Below are positions 1 through 6,950 of a stretch of DNA of 15,260 nucleotides, piece after piece. The position numbers and the translations under genes were made by a program. The first letter of the stretch is position 1. Each line of letters opens with the position of its first letter. Source of the stretch: Gammaproteobacteria bacterium (lineage in GTDB: Bacteria > Pseudomonadota > Gammaproteobacteria > Eutrophobiales > Eutrophobiaceae); assembly GCA_018676275.1 (NCBI GenBank), contig JABHFC010000307.1:1-15260 (forward strand), given 5' to 3'. A model generated the notes under the pieces. The model was not told the origin of the DNA. It searched no databases and saw only the letters and a program-made list of their open reading frames with translations.

Positions 1-8
1 AATCTGAT

Positions 9-974
9 ATGTTTGGTTTTAAAAAACAAAAAAGCGATTCTGACACAGATAGCCTCTTCCAGCGACTGCGACGAGGCCTACAAAAGACCAGAGTAGGCCT
101 GTTTGACGGTCTTGGTGACATTTTCTCAGGCAAATCTACTATTAATGCAGAACAACTCGAGGAAATTGAATCGAGGTTGCTGATGGCAGATCTGGGTATT
201 GAATCCACAACTCTGATAATGGATGTTGTCACAAAAGAGGCTCGACGAAACAAATTAAATTCATTCGATGAGTTCGTAAGCTGTCTGCGCGAACAAATGA
301 TCCAGATGTTACTGCCCGTTCAATCCCCGCTGGAAGTGCCTGCAGGAGCTAATAAACCTTTTACCCTGCTCGTGATTGGTGTAAATGGCGTTGGTAAAAC
401 TACCACCATCGGTAAGCTGGCCAACTATTTTACTCAGAATGGCAATAAGGTCTTGTTAGCTGCCGGTGACACTTTTCGAGCCGCAGCAATAGAACAGATA
501 CAATCCTGGGGTGAGAAGAACAAAATACCTGTTATTGCCCAGCAAAGTGGTTCTGACAGCGCCGCTGTCATTTATGATGCGCTGGACTCGGCCCGTGCCC
601 GCAACTGTGACCTTGTTATTGCTGACACTGCTGGTCGATTGCATAACAAAGACAATCTGATGGAAGAATTAAAGAAAATACGCCGCACTATAAGCAAATT
701 TGATTCTGAGCTGCCACTGGAAGTACTACTCGTTATTGATGCAGGCACTGGTCAAAACGCTATCTCCCAGGTTCGACTATTCCACGAAATCACCGGTGTT
801 AGTGGCATAGTCCTGACCAAGCTTGATGGCACAGCAAAAGGCGGTGTGGTTTTTGCTCTCGCCCAGGCGTTCAACATCCCTGTCCGTTTTATCGGTGTAG
901 GCGAACAGATTGATGATCTTCGTCCTTTTGATGCTACTGCTTTTGTTGATGCTTTGCTGGATACAAACTCATGA
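9..974 (+). CDS. ftsY: FtsY, signal recognition particle receptor GTPase
   Basis: This is the SRP receptor, which docks ribosome-nascent chain-SRP complexes at the inner membrane and hydrolyses GTP together with Ffh. The 321-residue product has a helical N domain at about residues 15-110 and a G domain after it. Visible GTPase motifs are G1 GVNGVGKTTT (124-133), DTFRAAA (154-160), DTAGR (206-210) and TKLDGTAKGG (270-279), followed by the family's closing motif FIGVGEQIDDLRPFD. The start MFGFKKQKS is basic and plausible, but only 8 bases upstream are visible, so its RBS cannot be judged. It lacks the long acidic A domain of E. coli FtsY (497 aa) and resembles the short NG-only forms. Its stop overlaps the ftsE start (ATGA), consistent with an ftsYEX operon. 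Identity is secure. Confidence 0.96.
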   Translation: MFGFKKQKSDSDTDSLFQRLRRGLQKTRVGLFDGLGDIFSGKSTINAEQLEEIESRLLMADLGIESTTLIMDVVTKEARRNKLNSFDEFVSCLREQMIQMLLPVQSPLEVPAGANKPFTLLVIGVNGVGKTTTIGKLANYFTQNGNKVLLAAGDTFRAAAIEQIQSWGEKNKIPVIAQQSGSDSAAVIYDALDSARARNCDLVIADTAGRLHNKDNLMEELKKIRRTISKFDSELPLEVLLVIDAGTGQNAISQVRLFHEITGVSGIVLTKLDGTAKGGVVFALAQAFNIPVRFIGVGEQIDDLRPFDATAFVDALLDTNS

Positions 975-1648
975 TTCGCTTTACAGACGTTTCAATGCAG
1001 TATGGTGATGGCAATGAAGCCTTGCGCAAAATCAATCTGTATATTGAACAGGGCGCGATGGTTTATGTTACGGGTCGCTCGGGTGCAGGAAAAAGCTCTC
1101 TGTTGCGGCTGATAGCATTGATTGAACGACATAAGCGCGGACAAATCATTGTCAACGGTCAAAACCTGGAACGTGTAACCGGCAGACGAATACCTCTGTT
1201 CAGACGTAATATTGGTTTTATGTTTCAGGATCACAGACTTTTATATGACCGTACTGTTTTTGATAATATTGCCTTACCCCTGGTTATAGCAGGCCATCGT
1301 TACCAGGAAATCCGTAAACGGGTACACGCTGCGCTGGATAAGGTAAGTTTGTTAAATAAGGAAAAAGTCAGCCCAATAGCATTGTCCGGTGGAGAACAAC
1401 AGAGGGTTGGTATTGCCCGGGCTGTTGTGCATCGACCCGCATTAATACTGGCCGATGAACCTACAGGTAATCTCGACCCTGCGCTGTCCTGGGATATTAT
1501 GAAACTGTTCGAACAATTTAATCAGGTTGGTGTGACGGTACTTATTGCCAGTCATGATCTGGACATGATTAAGAAAATGAATAAAAGTATTATCACACTG
1601 CGTGAAGGCAAATTACTTACTCACATTGGCCTTACCATTAACGAATGA
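971..1648 (+). CDS. ftsE: FtsE, cell-division ABC transporter ATPase
   Basis: This is the ATPase of the FtsEX complex, which acts at the divisome and controls periplasmic murein hydrolase activation through FtsX. The 225-residue length is normal for the family. Motifs in order are Walker A GRSGAGKS (35-42), the Q-loop FQD (Q86), signature LSGGEQQR (138-145), Walker B LILADEPTG (158-166) and the H-loop SHD (H195). The ATG lies within the ftsY stop (ATGA, 4-bp overlap) and the gene ends in the same way over ftsX, so translational coupling is likely. The position between ftsY and ftsX separates it from related ATPases such as LolD. Confidence 0.96.
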   Translation: MIRFTDVSMQYGDGNEALRKINLYIEQGAMVYVTGRSGAGKSSLLRLIALIERHKRGQIIVNGQNLERVTGRRIPLFRRNIGFMFQDHRLLYDRTVFDNIALPLVIAGHRYQEIRKRVHAALDKVSLLNKEKVSPIALSGGEQQRVGIARAVVHRPALILADEPTGNLDPALSWDIMKLFEQFNQVGVTVLIASHDLDMIKKMNKSIITLREGKLLTHIGLTINE

Positions 1649-2610
1649 ACAAGCGCACAACAAGTCAGAATAACGGCCTCAACCTGAAAAGAGTTTTCAA
1701 GGTGTGGTTGATGCAACATGCGCAAGCATGCATTTACAGCATTGGCCAAATATTTAAAAGCCCGGTTAATAGCCTGCTAACTACGGCAGTTGTTGGTATT
1801 TCACTGGCCTTACCCAGTGGTTTTTATCTATTGCTGGATAATTGTCAACGCGTTGCCGCTGGCTGGGATAACAGCACACAAATCTCACTATTTTTAAAAC
1901 TGAATATAGACGAAGAGCGTGCACTATCCCTCGCAGACGAGATCCGACTATTTGAAGGTATTGCCAGTGTTGATTATATAAGTAGAGATGTTGCCCTGGA
2001 AGAATATCGGCAAAAATCCGGATTTGGCGATGCCATCTCCGCCTTGCAAGAAAACCCGCTACCTTCCATCCTGTTAATACACCCAAGAATCAGGAGTCTT
2101 TCCAGTCAGGACAGTGAAAAACTGATGCAACAATTGCGCGCCTTGCCTGAAGTCGATACGGCTCAATTTGACCGGCAATGGATTCAACGCCTGTTCGCCA
2201 TTATCGATATCGTCCAACATGTAGTGATCATATTATCTATCTTATTGGCAATAGCAGTATTGTTAATAGTTGGTAATACGATAAGGCTCGCCATTTATAA
2301 CCGTCGCACCGAAATAGAAGTCAACAAACTGTTTGGTGCTACCGAAGCTTTTATTCAAAGACCTTTTTTGTACTCCGGTCTGTTTCACGGGATTGGTGGC
2401 GGCCTCATTGCCTGGTGCCTGTTAAGCCTGTCCTTGCTAATGCTGAAAGCACCTGTATTACGTCTGGCTGAGCTTTACTCCAGCGATTTTAGTCTGCATG
2501 GGCTTTCATATACCGGGCTTTTACTCTTGATAGCTACCGGCGCAAGTCTTGGTCTTGTTGGTTCCTGGGTATCCGTGCAACGGCATATTAAAGCAATCGA
2601 GCCAAACTAA
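1645..2610 (+). CDS. ftsX: FtsX, cell-division ABC transporter permease
   Basis: This is the membrane partner of FtsE in the divisome. The 321-residue protein has a basic cytoplasmic N-terminus and a first membrane segment at about 44-64. An extracytoplasmic domain of about 120 residues follows, which in the family contacts EnvC-type hydrolase activators. Three more membrane segments lie near 190-212, 246-267 and 288-312. The stretch after TM2, with EVNKLFGATEAFIQRPF, is the conserved FtsX/MacB-type motif. Its ATG overlaps the ftsE stop by 4 bp. No clear intrinsic terminator follows before rpoH, so some read-through into rpoH is possible. Confidence 0.95.
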   Translation: MNKRTTSQNNGLNLKRVFKVWLMQHAQACIYSIGQIFKSPVNSLLTTAVVGISLALPSGFYLLLDNCQRVAAGWDNSTQISLFLKLNIDEERALSLADEIRLFEGIASVDYISRDVALEEYRQKSGFGDAISALQENPLPSILLIHPRIRSLSSQDSEKLMQQLRALPEVDTAQFDRQWIQRLFAIIDIVQHVVIILSILLAIAVLLIVGNTIRLAIYNRRTEIEVNKLFGATEAFIQRPFLYSGLFHGIGGGLIAWCLLSLSLLMLKAPVLRLAELYSSDFSLHGLSYTGLLLLIATGASLGLVGSWVSVQRHIKAIEPN

Positions 2611-2640
2611 TCCTTTTAAAACAAGCTCTTAAGCCAAATC

Positions 2641-2667
2641 CTCTCCGTTCCATTTGAACTCTCCGTT
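2641..2667 (+). repeat. 9-bp direct repeat upstream of the rpoH operator
   Basis: CTCTCCGTT occurs at 2641-2649 and again at 2659-2667, with starts 18 bp apart. The second copy ends immediately before the rpoH CIRCE. The spacing is near two helical turns, as a tandem regulator site might be, but two short copies could be chance. No binding protein is assigned. Confidence 0.35.
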
Positions 2668-2670
2668 GAA

Positions 2671-2697
2671 TTAGCACTCTAAGGCCATGAGTGCTAA
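2671..2697 (+). promoter_or_regulatory. CIRCE element (HrcA operator) upstream of rpoH
   Basis: This is a perfect CIRCE inverted repeat: left arm TTAGCACTC (2671-2679), a 9-base spacer, and right arm GAGTGCTAA (2689-2697). It matches the canonical 9-9-9 HrcA operator at every arm position. HrcA represses class I heat-shock genes through such sites, with GroEL modulating its activity. The operator sits 40 bp before the rpoH ATG and overlaps a plausible sigma70 promoter, so HrcA binding should block rpoH transcription. The element is seen directly; regulation of rpoH by HrcA is inferred. Confidence 0.93.
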
Positions 2698-2700
2698 AAT
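2671..2700 (+). promoter_or_regulatory. rpoH promoter, extended -10 type
   Basis: A -35-like TTAGCA (2671-2676) and an extended -10 TGCTAAAAT (TG at 2692-2693, hexamer TAAAAT at 2695-2700) are separated by 18 bp. Both hexamers lie within or against the CIRCE arms. Transcription would start near 2707, giving a leader of about 31 nt to the ATG at 2738. The -35 is weak, but the TGn extension compensates. The start site itself is inferred. Confidence 0.55.
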
Positions 2701-2737
2701 CTATTTATATCCAATCCTTTTAATAAGGGACAGTAAG

Positions 2738-3589
2738 ATGAATAACATCAACAATTTACAACTTGCGCTGCCTACAGGTTCGCTGGATAGCTATATCCAG
2801 AGCGTAAACAAGATCCCTCTGCTCAGCGCTGAGGAAGAACGAGAATTAGCTCAGCGCTACCACGAATCTGATGATCTGGAAGCCGCTCGTCGATTAGTCC
2901 TCTCCCATTTACGCTTTGTTGTCAGAGTTGCACGTGGCTATAGCGGTTACGGTCTGTCGCAAGCAGATCTTATTCAGGAAGGCAGTATCGGACTTATGAA
3001 AGCGGTCAAACGATTTGATCCGGAAGTTGGAGTTCGACTGGTGTCTTTTGCAGTCCATTGGGTTCGGGCTGAAATGCACGAGTTTATTTTGCGCAACTGG
3101 CGTATCGTAAAAGTTGCTACAACAAAATCTCAACGTAAATTATTTTTTAATTTACGCTCCGCTAAAAAGCGACTTGGCTGGTTAAACCAGGCAGAAGTCG
3201 ATGCTGTAGCAAAAGATCTGGGTGTTTCGTCAGCTGATGTATTGAAAATGGAACAGCGATTAAGTGCACACGATGCTTCTTTTGATGGCCCTGTTAATGA
3301 TGACCAGGATGGAGAGATTTTCTCGCCTGCCGGATACCTGGAAGATAATCGCCCCAGCCCCGAGTTACAAACAGAATCCTTACAGCTTAAAGAACTTGAT
3401 CAACAACGTTTATACAATGCATTACAGAATCTGGATGATCGTAGTCAGGACGTTATAAAAAAACGCTGGCTTAATGAAAAAAAAGCTACGCTACATGACC
3501 TGGCCGCAGTTTATGGAGTCTCGGCAGAAAGAATCCGCCAGATTGAACAGAACGCAATGAAGAAAATGAAAACGGCTTTCGCTGCCTGA
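2738..3589 (+). CDS. rpoH: RpoH, heat-shock sigma factor sigma-32
   Basis: This sigma70-family factor directs RNA polymerase to heat-shock promoters. The product is 283 residues. Region 2 includes DLIQEGSIGLMKAVKRFDP (77-95) and the following tryptophan-containing -10-melting stretch. The diagnostic RpoH box QRKLFFNLR is at 132-140. Region 4 ends in a helix-turn-helix with GVSAERIRQIEQNAMKKMK near the C-terminus. An in-frame upstream ATG at 2687 exists, but it lies inside the CIRCE and the inferred promoter. The ATG at 2738 has AAGGGA 7 bases upstream and begins MNNINNLQLALP, typical of the family, so I chose it. The gene follows ftsX, as in many gammaproteobacteria, and is likely repressed by HrcA. 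Only 15 bp separate its stop from that of convergent ctaB. Confidence 0.96.
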   Translation: MNNINNLQLALPTGSLDSYIQSVNKIPLLSAEEERELAQRYHESDDLEAARRLVLSHLRFVVRVARGYSGYGLSQADLIQEGSIGLMKAVKRFDPEVGVRLVSFAVHWVRAEMHEFILRNWRIVKVATTKSQRKLFFNLRSAKKRLGWLNQAEVDAVAKDLGVSSADVLKMEQRLSAHDASFDGPVNDDQDGEIFSPAGYLEDNRPSPELQTESLQLKELDQQRLYNALQNLDDRSQDVIKKRWLNEKKATLHDLAAVYGVSAERIRQIEQNAMKKMKTAFAA

Positions 3590-3604
3590 TTGTAGATAGA
3601 TCTG

Positions 3605-4516
3605 TTAGCTATAGCCAAGCAATACAGGGATGTAATGATCTACCAATAAAAATGCAAACAGAGCCAACAGGTAAACGATAGAAAAAGAAAAGGTTTTCAT
3701 GGCCAGATGATCAGAATGATCTTTTTGCATTCTTATCGCGTAATACAAAAACCACCCACCCAAGGCCACTGCGCCAATCAAATAAGTTAATCCGCTCATT
3801 AAGGTGATATAAGGCAGTAAAGTCACCACAAACAAAACCAGTGTGTACAACAAGATATGTAAACGGGTGAATTCAACGCCATGTGTAACCGGTAACATTG
3901 GTATGTTGGCCTTGGCGTAATCATTACGCCGGTAAATCGCAAGTGCCCAGAAATGCGGAGGGGTCCAGGCAAAAATTATTAGAAATAATAACAACGAACT
4001 TGGATCAAGCGTCCCACTGATTGCAGACCAACCAAGCACCGGTGGAGCAGCACCCGCAGCACCACCAATAACGATATTTTGTGGCGTCGCTCTTTTCAAA
4101 TACATAGAGTAAATAAAACCATAGCCAACAAGTGATAGTAGAGTCAAAATGGCAGTTAGTACATTTACCAGCAAGCCAAGAACCAACATAGATAACAAAC
4201 ACAGAAAAGCGGCAAAGATAATAGCTGACTGAGTCGAGAGTTTGCCTTTTGGCAAGGGTCTGCGACTTGTACGCATCATAACTGAATCGATTTTTTCATC
4301 GACGATATGGTTAATAGCAGCTGCCGATGCTGCCGCAAGTCCGATACCAATACTGCCAAATAAAAAGGCGTCCAGAGGAATCATTCCCGGCGTTGACAAA
4401 AACATCCCGACCATGGCTGTAAAAACGATCATCGCCACTATTTTTGGCTTGCACAAGGCCAGGAAATCACGCCAGCCTAAATCAGACATATGGTTTGTAA
4501 TAGTTGATTGTTCCAA
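3605..4516 (-). CDS. ctaB: CtaB/CyoE, protoheme IX farnesyltransferase (heme O synthase)
   Basis: This UbiA-family membrane prenyltransferase adds a farnesyl group to heme B to give heme O, the precursor of heme A. The 303-residue form carries the first Asp-rich motif N69-H-I-V-D73-E-K-I-D77 followed by MRTSRRP, and the second region YRRNDYAKANIPMLP (195-209). Eight to nine hydrophobic segments are visible. The start is uncertain. TTG at 4516 lies one base after the ctaA stop and has AAAGAG upstream. The first ATG (4489, MSDLGWRDF) has no visible Shine-Dalgarno and would give 294 residues. I prefer TTG with modest confidence. It is last in the SURF1-SCO-like-ctaA-ctaB unit and supplies substrate to CtaA. 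Confidence 0.94.
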   Translation of the reverse strand: MEQSTITNHMSDLGWRDFLALCKPKIVAMIVFTAMVGMFLSTPGMIPLDAFLFGSIGIGLAAASAAAINHIVDEKIDSVMMRTSRRPLPKGKLSTQSAIIFAAFLCLLSMLVLGLLVNVLTAILTLLSLVGYGFIYSMYLKRATPQNIVIGGAAGAAPPVLGWSAISGTLDPSSLLLFLIIFAWTPPHFWALAIYRRNDYAKANIPMLPVTHGVEFTRLHILLYTLVLFVVTLLPYITLMSGLTYLIGAVALGGWFLYYAIRMQKDHSDHLAMKTFSFSIVYLLALFAFLLVDHYIPVLLGYS

Positions 4517-4517
4517 T

Positions 4518-5528
4518 TTATTGCTCTTTTTGCGCGCCGTCGAATAATGAAAAATAAAGTAATGTAATCATAGATAGCAGTAGTAATGCTGCCACACCAT
4601 TATGAGCCACGGCTACCGGCAGCGGCAAAACCAACAGAACATTAGCGATCCCAAGCGAGATTTGAGTGAGTAAAATCAGAACAATAGCGACTCCGGTCAA
4701 TATAAACTTTCTGTTCCCGCTTAATATCGCCCTGACAGCAAGGCTGATAAGCAATACAAATGTGAATAAAGCCCCCAACCTGTGACTTACATGTATCGCC
4801 GTACGAGCGGCAGCATCAAGCACACCGCCTTCATAATCAACACCCAACCCACGCCAGAGAATAAAACCTTCCTTAAAATCCATCTGAGGCCACCACTGAG
4901 CCTGGCACTTTGGAAAATCGGTACAAATCAGGGCGGAGTAGTTAGCACTGGTCCAGCCACCCAGAGCAATTTGGCAATAAACTACTATAACGCCCAATAC
5001 AAGCCATGGTGATATATTTTGGCGTTTAGTTCTATTTAATGGATGTATCGAATTTATCAACTGCCAATAGAGTAAGGCCAGAATAGCCATACCACCGAGC
5101 AGGTGTGCTGTAACAATGACAGGTTTTAATAGTAAGGTCACTGTCCACATACCAAGCGCAGCCTGGAAAATCACCAGTGACAAAAGTACACTTGGCGCCA
5201 AAATTCTTACTGTTTTATCTTTGCTTCGCCAATACCAGCTCTTTAATGCCAGTAACAATATAATAAGACCAAGACTGCCCGCTGCATAACGATGAATCAT
5301 TTCTTTCCAGGCCTTGGCCTGTTCTACGGGTCTTTCTGGATAAGCCTGGTTTGCCTGTTCAATAACTTCAGTTTCACCGGGCACAAAAATTTTTCCGTAG
5401 CAACCAGGCCAGTCCGGACAACCCAAACCGGCATCGGATAGTCGTGTATATGCACCCAGCACAATAACGCAATAGGTCAGAAGTGTTGCAACTAGATAAA
5501 GGTAAAAATTATTTCTGGATTCTGACAT
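4518..5528 (-). CDS. ctaA: CtaA, heme A synthase
   Basis: CtaA oxidises the C8 methyl of heme O to the formyl group of heme A, the cofactor of CoxA. The 336-residue membrane protein has about eight hydrophobic segments in two homologous halves. Heme-ligand motifs are EMIHR (E76, H79), H142 in TAHLLGG, HVSHR (246-250) and H309. Two cysteine pairs are present, C37/C43 in GLGCPDWPGC and C202/C208 in ICTDFPKC, as in the two-pair type of CtaA. Its ATG shares one base with the preceding stop (TAATG), and its stop lies one base before the putative ctaB start, so translation is probably coupled through the unit. Confidence 0.95.
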   Translation of the reverse strand: MSESRNNFYLYLVATLLTYCVIVLGAYTRLSDAGLGCPDWPGCYGKIFVPGETEVIEQANQAYPERPVEQAKAWKEMIHRYAAGSLGLIILLLALKSWYWRSKDKTVRILAPSVLLSLVIFQAALGMWTVTLLLKPVIVTAHLLGGMAILALLYWQLINSIHPLNRTKRQNISPWLVLGVIVVYCQIALGGWTSANYSALICTDFPKCQAQWWPQMDFKEGFILWRGLGVDYEGGVLDAAARTAIHVSHRLGALFTFVLLISLAVRAILSGNRKFILTGVAIVLILLTQISLGIANVLLVLPLPVAVAHNGVAALLLLSMITLLYFSLFDGAQKEQ

Positions 5529-6136
5529 TAGCCTATCCTTGAGTAGCGTAAAAGTCTTTTTAAATCTTTAATTATTCCTGCTGGTTCGGTGTCAGCAGGA
5601 TAACTCATCATTAAATTACCGAGCGGATCAATTAAATACAATCTTTTTTTCAGCACAGGGTTTTCTTCTTTCGTCCTGGCAAATATTTTCAAAGAAGATA
5701 ATTGCGCATGTTCCTCAGCAATTAACAGGAGTTGCCCGGGGAAATGCTCCAGCATGTCGTCGCTCAAAGGCGAAGCAACCACTCCGGTATTCACAAGCAC
5801 TCTTTGTATACGCGGCGCATATTCTCCAACAGCTAGTCTTAACTGTCGCATCTTATAAAGATTGTCACCGCAATCTTTCTCACACCCACCCTCATTCAAA
5901 TATATCAAGCTCCATTTACCATGTAGTGAATGTTGTTGATTTGATTGTTTAGCCAACTCAATTAAAGCAATATTTTGCAAAGGCCGTGGCGGCACAATAA
6001 GATCGCCATGGCTCGCGACGGCATCATCCCGGCTATAGTCCGTGTAATTTAATAACCACCAGGACACAAGTATCGGTGAGGCAAATATCAGTAATAAACC
6101 CAGTACTGACAATCGTTTTATTTGCTTAGCTTCCAT
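5528..6136 (-). CDS. SCO-like membrane-anchored CX3C protein of the cox locus
   Basis: This 202-residue protein has one N-terminal membrane anchor (about 10-30) and a soluble, presumably periplasmic domain. C85-E-K-D-C89 forms a CX3C pair after a beta-strand-like WSLIYLNEGG. Further on, YLIDPLGNLMMSYP (167-180) resembles the strand-turn region of thioredoxin-fold SCO1/SenC proteins. SCO proteins bind copper through CX3C plus a histidine shortly before YLIDP; here that stretch reads NPVLKKRLYLIDP and lacks histidine. Similar short proteins occupy this slot between SURF1 and ctaA in other gammaproteobacteria. A role in copper delivery or thiol reduction for CuA is inferred. The ATG at 6136 overlaps the SURF1 stop by 11 bp; a TTG one codon earlier is the alternative start. 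Confidence 0.8.
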   Translation of the reverse strand: MEAKQIKRLSVLGLLLIFASPILVSWWLLNYTDYSRDDAVASHGDLIVPPRPLQNIALIELAKQSNQQHSLHGKWSLIYLNEGGCEKDCGDNLYKMRQLRLAVGEYAPRIQRVLVNTGVVASPLSDDMLEHFPGQLLLIAEEHAQLSSLKIFARTKEENPVLKKRLYLIDPLGNLMMSYPADTEPAGIIKDLKRLLRYSRIG

Positions 6137-6866
6137 CAATATCTTCTACTGTCTTTTTTAGATTTACTGCCAAAAATATAATCAACAACGCGCTGGCCAT
6201 TGCGAACCACTGAAAAGCGTAACCAAGATTTTTCTCTTTGCCGGAACCAGGCTTGCGCCAATCACGTACAAAACCACCTTCTGAGTCCGGGTCTAATCTG
6301 ATGATAGGTGATAATAATTTTAGTTCGTACTTGGCATTTAGCTTTTCCAGGTCTACACGCTGCAATCGATACAAACCATTGCCCAGATCCTCATCTGTTT
6401 TCTCCGCAAGCACTATGCCACTAAAAGGAGCTGCAGCAATTATCCCTGTGATCTCCACAATACCTTGCGACACAGGAATAACAGGGATGACATCACGAGT
6501 CAGACCCGCCTTTGTCCAGCCTCTATTTACCAGCACAATGTTGCCATTACTAAGTTCGAAAGGAGAATAGACAAAATAACCAACCTCATTTTTTAACACC
6601 TGATTATCCAGTAAAAACACAGGAGAATGTTTAAATTCTCCCGACAACACCGCTTTACGCCAAAGCAATGAATCCAGATCTATGCCTGACACCAGGCTTG
6701 TTATTGACTCGTTGTTACTGCGTTCCAGTTTTTGCTCAAGCAAATTTGATTTTTGCTCGGCCCGGTCCAGTTGCCAAAAACCCAGGTATACTAATAAGGG
6801 CAATAAGCTCAGCGTAACAATGGTCGGCCACAAGCCCGGAGAAAACTGCCTGCTGCCTATTTGCAT
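6126..6866 (-). CDS. SURF1-family cytochrome oxidase assembly protein
   Basis: SURF1/Shy1 proteins assist heme A insertion into oxidase subunit I. The 246-residue product has the family architecture of two membrane helices flanking a large extracytoplasmic domain. TM1 (about 13-29) runs into the hallmark GFWQLDRA (29-36), NRGW is at 114-117, and NLGYAFQWFAMA (213-224) opens TM2. The start is ATG at 6866, with a weak GAGAA upstream. It heads a four-gene unit with the SCO-like gene, ctaA and ctaB, and lies divergent to the DUF2909 gene across an 84-bp gap. Because coxC seems to end at an intrinsic terminator, this unit probably has its own promoter in that gap. Confidence 0.93.
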   Translation of the reverse strand: MQIGSRQFSPGLWPTIVTLSLLPLLVYLGFWQLDRAEQKSNLLEQKLERSNNESITSLVSGIDLDSLLWRKAVLSGEFKHSPVFLLDNQVLKNEVGYFVYSPFELSNGNIVLVNRGWTKAGLTRDVIPVIPVSQGIVEITGIIAAAPFSGIVLAEKTDEDLGNGLYRLQRVDLEKLNAKYELKLLSPIIRLDPDSEGGFVRDWRKPGSGKEKNLGYAFQWFAMASALLIIFLAVNLKKTVEDIDGS

Positions 6867-6950
6867 AAGTTTCTCATTGAGATGAACTATGCCCTCTTAT
6901 ACAAGGGAAGAGTATACTTGGCACAATTTAGATATGTCCCGAGATTATAA
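6867..6950. promoter_or_regulatory. divergent promoter region between SURF1 and DUF2909 genes
   Basis: This 84-bp gap separates two divergent genes and must hold the DUF2909 promoter, and probably one for the SURF1 unit. The 8-bp palindrome AGTATACT (6911-6918) gives a TATACT -10-like hexamer on both strands. On the minus strand, GGGACA lies 18 bp upstream of it as a partial -35. On the plus strand no convincing -35 is seen, and a start near 6925 would leave a leader of about 25 nt. The need for a promoter follows from gene layout; the exact elements are tentative. Confidence 0.35.

Noticed and set aside
2609..2723. AATCCTTTTAA repeated on both sides of the rpoH regulatory region
   Set aside because: Two AT-rich 11-mers about 100 bp apart without other structure are likely chance.
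2687..2737. Upstream ATG for rpoH at 2687 adding 17 residues
   Set aside because: It falls inside the CIRCE and ahead of the inferred transcription start, while ATG 2738 has AAGGGA at good spacing and begins the typical RpoH N-terminus.
3560..3590. GGC-AGCGAAA-GCC hairpin followed by TTTTCATTTTC as a ctaB terminator on the minus strand
   Set aside because: The stem is only 3 bp with a 7-base loop, too weak to support a terminator call.
4242..4547. 101-codon plus-strand ORF opposite the ctaB start
   Set aside because: It is antisense to strongly conserved ctaB and ctaA codons, and its product looks like a reverse-strand artefact.
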